In this document: in pieces, positions 7,226 to 10,308 of the stretch
Layout: each line of letters begins with the position of its first letter
Position numbering within the stretch: the first letter of the stretch is position 1
Source: Leptospira ellisii
Lineage (GTDB): Bacteria; Spirochaetota; Leptospiria; Leptospirales; Leptospiraceae
DNA length: 10,308 nucleotides
Assembly (NCBI RefSeq): GCF_002811955.1
Contig: NZ_NPEF01000096.1
Location: forward strand, 1 to 10,308
Reading direction: 5' to 3'
Notes under the pieces: model-generated
Databases searched by the model: none
What the model was told of the DNA's origin: nothing
The model's input: only the letters and a program-made list of their open reading frames with translations
Program-made: the position numbers and the translations under genes

Positions 7226-9214
7226 TTATGGTTGTTCCTGAAGATAGAAATTATATCTTGCAAGCAATCGTTCGATCAGTATGTCTCCATAGGTTAAAGT
7301 TAAGGATTCTCGATCACGATCGTAAGACATATATTCATTTTTTCTATAATGTGCTTTTGATCTGTCTATGTAGCTTGCTCCTTGAGCCTGCGCTCCCTGA
7401 TATTTCAGGTTGAATGGCTGAGCGCCCAACGGAAAATCTCGGACTTCGATTTCCCCCGCCTTATAATACCAAGCTGTATGTCCCAATTCGTGAAGGGCTA
7501 TGTTGTACTGGCTGTTGCTCGGAGTGTTTTGTCTTAGGGCCTGAACGTATTCCGTCGAATTCGAAATTGGAAGAGTACAACCGTTGCAGTTGGATACTAG
7601 GGAGGGATCGAAATGATAGGTGATGACTCCGAATGTTTCGGTTCGAAATGCGTCCAAATTCGAATGTGCGTAACCGAAAAAAAGATCCGTTACGGAAGAG
7701 AACGCACTCCCTTCTACCGGATTCGCGCTCCCGAGTGCTTCGGATTCTAATCCATTGAGTCCTAATAAGTCTATGAGATAGATCGTTACATCCTCTCCGT
7801 TTTGGCGTGCCGGATACAATTTCTTTAAGTGAGTTTTTATCATGCTGGGGTTTTCTTCGTAGTATAACATCGTGGCGAGCAAACGCTCGTTCGTATGATT
7901 CAGGTTGAGCGGTTTTTTGCCCGGAGTTTTTAGGAGAGCATTGTACCAGTCGGTCACTAAGGACTGATTCACATCCGGTTGTATCATGGAAAACCGATGT
8001 ACACCTTGAACATTCAAATTAAAATATTGTTTCGTTCCGTTTTGGAAAGCGGTCCTAAACGTATTTGCCCAAGAATTTAAGGATGTAGTCGTTATGAACT
8101 GAGTGTCGCCAAATCGTACGAGACGAACCTTGATCGTGTCGACAGGAGTGTTCGTATTAGTCGGGATCGCGGGTCTAACGGCGAGTGTATCGATCAGTTT
8201 TCTGGAAAGCTCTTTCGTTTGAACGGTATCGGAACAATTCCCCGAAGCATTGTGTGAAATTTTAAAATTCAGCGATTCATCCGTTGAATGTTGAAACTTA
8301 ATCGAACTAGGAGCGGTGATCCAAACGGTCAGGATTCCTTGCGGGTAGTTTGCCAGAGAAATCAGATGATCATTTATCGTAGAGCAAGTCGTGCTGATTC
8401 TCCGTTTTATCGTGTCGGAAATGAGTTTGATGGAAAGAATGGAACTTTTTTGAAGTAGATTCAGTTTTTTTAAATCTACCTCCACCGAATTGTTTAATGT
8501 CTGTAATTGGTTCAGGTTCGCGGCTAAGATATACGGGGATCCTCTATAGAGATATCCTATATCCACGATGGGAGTTCCATAAGAATTATACAGGTAAACG
8601 CTGCGGTTGTTTACGATCATGTCACTACGAACCCTATCTAGAGCGATCGTATCGGCTGGGGTTGTGATCGTGATACTATCGACAACCTTCGGATATTCGC
8701 TCGCGGGAATTCCTTCGGCGAAAATAGTATAAGTTCCAGGGGCCCAGTTGAGGGTGGAAAATTGAATTTGAAATTGTGTGTCTTCGGGTATCAAATCCGA
8801 CGTTTCTAGAATATCAACCGAATCCATGTGTTTTGTTTGCGGGGGAACTTTCTCGGAATGCAGATAGCCGGACAATTCTTGAGGGGTAAGATCCTTCCAA
8901 ATTTGAGCGTATCCCGTGAACCGCGATCCGGCCGGCGGATAAAACAGTAAGGTAAGCGAAGTTCCGGATGGTCGGGAAAGAGGGACACATTCCGGGCCTC
9001 CGTGTGCTTCTAATATGTGAATGTAACCGATCGATGGATCATAAACCGCACAATCGGGAATCGCAAGAGCGGCTCTAGACTGACTTGTTGCCAACCTCAA
9101 AATCGAATCCGTATCTTCGAAAGCGAACGCAAACGGATCGGTCTCGTGTCGATTCTTTGGATCACAACTTAACAAAGAATAAACTATGGTCAGGCATAAA
9201 CAAATTCGTTTCAT
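7226..9214 (-). CDS. Putative secreted lipoprotein with zinc-metalloprotease-like motif
   Basis: I do not recognise the family. The 662-aa protein starts MKRICLCLTIVYSLLSC, a short signal peptide with a canonical lipobox (LLSC, lipidated C17), so it should be exported and membrane-anchored. The first half is rich in Ser/Thr/Asn with beta-type stretches (for example 147-185), perhaps Ig-like. The likely enzymatic part is the last third: HELGH (575-579) has the HExxH form of zincins, and EYMSY (627-631) followed by LTLTYGDI (636-643) resembles the Met-turn and following helix of metzincins. The usual third ligand (HExxHxxGxxH) is absent: K585 stands there. E588, E590 or H622 could substitute. 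Six cysteines outside the signal (55, 76, 277, 327, 543, 546) suggest disulfides. The ATG has a good AGGAG site (complement of 9222-9226). GC content is clearly lower than in the neighbours, suggesting acquisition. Peptidase activity is inferred only. Confidence 0.72.
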   Translation of the reverse strand: MKRICLCLTIVYSLLSCDPKNRHETDPFAFAFEDTDSILRLATSQSRAALAIPDCAVYDPSIGYIHILEAHGGPECVPLSRPSGTSLTLLFYPPAGSRFTGYAQIWKDLTPQELSGYLHSEKVPPQTKHMDSVDILETSDLIPEDTQFQIQFSTLNWAPGTYTIFAEGIPASEYPKVVDSITITTPADTIALDRVRSDMIVNNRSVYLYNSYGTPIVDIGYLYRGSPYILAANLNQLQTLNNSVEVDLKKLNLLQKSSILSIKLISDTIKRRISTTCSTINDHLISLANYPQGILTVWITAPSSIKFQHSTDESLNFKISHNASGNCSDTVQTKELSRKLIDTLAVRPAIPTNTNTPVDTIKVRLVRFGDTQFITTTSLNSWANTFRTAFQNGTKQYFNLNVQGVHRFSMIQPDVNQSLVTDWYNALLKTPGKKPLNLNHTNERLLATMLYYEENPSMIKTHLKKLYPARQNGEDVTIYLIDLLGLNGLESEALGSANPVEGSAFSSVTDLFFGYAHSNLDAFRTETFGVITYHFDPSLVSNCNGCTLPISNSTEYVQALRQNTPSNSQYNIALHELGHTAWYYKAGEIEVRDFPLGAQPFNLKYQGAQAQGASYIDRSKAHYRKNEYMSYDRDRESLTLTYGDILIERLLARYNFYLQEQP

Positions 9215-9240
9215 AATGGTTCTCCTGGATGAAATTATTA

Positions 9241-9265
9241 ACCCCCGAAATGTCTCATCGAGGGT
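9241..9265 (-). promoter_or_regulatory. Leader hairpin upstream of the metalloprotease-like gene
   Basis: On the - strand, ACCCTCGA (9265-9258) pairs with TCGGGGGT (9248-9241) over 8 bp, including one T.G pair, with a 9-base loop. It lies 26 bases before the start codon and just upstream of the AGGAG site, inside the probable leader. The G.T pair forms only in the - strand RNA; the + strand would have a C-A mismatch, which fits a role in the - strand transcript. Confidence 0.4.
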
Positions 9266-9276
9266 GATTCATTCGT

Positions 9277-9298
9277 AACATTCTAACCTTTGAATGTT
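9277..9298 (-). promoter_or_regulatory. Inverted repeat overlapping a candidate -10 box
   Basis: AACATTC (9277-9283) and GAATGTT (9292-9298) are perfect 7-base inverted arms separated by 8 bases. On the - strand TAGAAT (complement of 9280-9285) matches the -10 consensus in five of six bases and would start transcription near 9273, giving a leader of about 60 bases. A clear -35 is lacking (TTTGTT at 16 bases). The overlap of dyad and -10 is the usual place for a repressor site. Confidence 0.4.
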
Positions 9299-9405
9299 GC
9301 GAACAAAAAAATATCACAGGAAAATTATGACGGTATTTTCGGAAAAAGAATCTACATTGTATTCAATATCTATTGTGCGTTTTTATATTAGAATAAAATA
9401 AATAT

Positions 9406-9423
9406 TTCATATTGCAATATGAA
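9406..9423. repeat. Perfect 18-base palindrome between pyk and the lipoprotein gene
   Basis: TTCATATTGCAATATGAA is a perfect palindrome starting 15 bases beyond the pyk stop on the - strand. As RNA it makes a 7-bp, AT-only stem (apart from one C-G pair) with a TGCA loop, followed by ATATTTATTTT. It could be a weak pyk terminator or a protein-binding dyad. Confidence 0.5.
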
Positions 9424-9438
9424 CGGATTCTTTCGCCG

Positions 9439-10308
9439 TCAGTGGATCTTGTAGATCTGCAAAAAATCCACGCTGCGAACGTTCGCACCCGGCGCTCCGG
9501 ATAGGATCACCACCTTGTCCCCCGGAAAAAGGATCTCGTCCTCTTTGAGTTTTTGATTCATATGGGCGAGCATATCCTCCAGTCTCGTAAAAAAGGGCAT
9601 CACGAACGGAACCACTCCCCGGTAGAGTTTCATCCTTCTTGCGGTCGCGACGAACGGAGTGAAGGAATAGATCGGAACCTTAGGTCGCATCTCCGAGGTG
9701 ATCAGCGCGGAATATCCGCTCCGCGTAAAGTTGACGATGGCTTTGGCGTGGATCTCGTGCGCGATTTCGCGCGCCGCGTGTCCGAGGGCCGTGCGTTCGG
9801 ATTCCAAAAACGTCTTTTTTACGTTCCAGTGGATTTCGTAGATGTGATCGATACTTTCCGTTTCACGAATGATGCGCGACATGATCTCCACCGATTCCGC
9901 CGGATAATGACCGCTGGCCGATTCCGCGGACAACATCACCGCGTCGGTTCCGTCCATCACAGCGTTGGCCACGTCGCTCGCTTCGGCGCGGGTCGGTCTG
10001 GGGTTTTCGATCATCGATTCGAGCATCTGCGTCGCGGTGATGACGGGTTTTCCCGCTTGGTTGAGTTTATAGATGAGTTCTTTTTGCAGAATCGGGACCT
10101 TTTCCGTTTCTATTTCGACGCCCAAATCCCCTCTTGCGATCATGATTCCGTCCGCGCGTTCTATGATCGATTCGATGTTGCCGAGCGCTTCGGGTCTTTC
10201 GATTTTGGCGATCAAACCGGTTTCGCTTCCCTGCAACATACTTCTTGCGAGTTCCAAATCCGCGGCGGTCCGAACGAAGCTGAGGGCGATGTAATCCACT
10301 CCCAAGGA
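9439..10308 (-). CDS. pyk: Pyruvate kinase, 5'-truncated by the window edge
   Basis: Pyruvate kinase makes pyruvate and ATP from phosphoenolpyruvate and ADP, the last step of glycolysis, in the cytoplasm as a tetramer. Only the C-terminal 289 residues are inside the window; the frame is open to base 10308, and the TTG at 10303-10305 is an internal leucine, not a start. Visible motifs are GVDYIALSFVRT, the signature GLIAKIERPEAL (active-site Lys and Glu), IMIARGDLGVEI (metal-binding Asp), ITATQMLESMIENPRPTRAE and DAVMLSAESASGHYP. The C-terminal regulatory-type domain is complete and ends LQIYKIH before TGA at 9441-9439. GC-rich coding contrasts with the AT-rich gap and gene to its left. Confidence 0.95.
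   Translation of the reverse strand, partial: SLGVDYIALSFVRTAADLELARSMLQGSETGLIAKIERPEALGNIESIIERADGIMIARGDLGVEIETEKVPILQKELIYKLNQAGKPVITATQMLESMIENPRPTRAEASDVANAVMDGTDAVMLSAESASGHYPAESVEIMSRIIRETESIDHIYEIHWNVKKTFLESERTALGHAAREIAHEIHAKAIVNFTRSGYSALITSEMRPKVPIYSFTPFVATARRMKLYRGVVPFVMPFFTRLEDMLAHMNQKLKEDEILFPGDKVVILSGAPGANVRSVDFLQIYKIH

Noticed and set aside
10303..10305. TTG as a start codon of the - strand pyk frame
   Set aside because: The frame continues to the window edge and pyruvate kinase needs well over 100 further N-terminal residues, so this is an internal leucine.

Overview
The window most likely comes from a Leptospira chromosome (spirochaete). The evidence is the gene order fabG, acpP, rnc, the purine-rich coding style with many GAA/AAA codons, lipoprotein signal sequences with a relaxed spirochaetal look, and degenerate GAGTTCCYRC motifs between genes, which I recall from Leptospira intergenic DNA. 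Base composition is fairly high for the genus, with sampled housekeeping lines at 48-55% GC. This suggests one of the higher-GC species, but I cannot name it.

Layout. Positions 2-1090 (+) hold a probably 5'-truncated protein whose ATP-grasp-like motifs appear in circularly permuted order. A 379-base gap with short repeats and a dyad leads to fabG (1470-2234, +). After a 429-base gap with candidate terminators, a promoter and a structured leader comes acpP (2664-2897, +), then rnc (2951-3694, +, TTG start). A strong hairpin with a T-tract sits between acpP and rnc. Next, closely packed on the + strand, are a Nudix hydrolase (3750-4214), aroB (4211-5302), an MscS-type channel (5302-6183) and a putative lipoprotein (6256-7080). 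Two of these junctions overlap (ATGA and TGATG), so this looks like one transcription unit.

The right third is on the - strand. A long putative lipoprotein (7226-9214) has an HELGH zinc-protease-type motif and a Met-turn-like EYMSY. It is clearly lower in GC than its neighbours, has its own leader, a possible operator, and a perfect 12-bp intrinsic terminator. It lies between the + strand operon and pyk (pyruvate kinase, 9439 to the window edge, -), and looks like an accessory gene set into a conserved chromosomal neighbourhood.

How the genes relate. FabG and AcpP work together in type II fatty-acid elongation: FabG reduces 3-ketoacyl groups carried on AcpP. RNase III often neighbours acpP in bacteria and processes double-stranded RNA. 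AroB belongs to the shikimate pathway and MscS to osmotic protection, so the downstream operon is mixed housekeeping. The parts most worth follow-up are the zincin-like lipoprotein with its control region, the permuted ATP-grasp protein, the acpP leader and acpP/rnc junction structures, and an Asp-to-Asn change at a metal-ligand position of RNase III.
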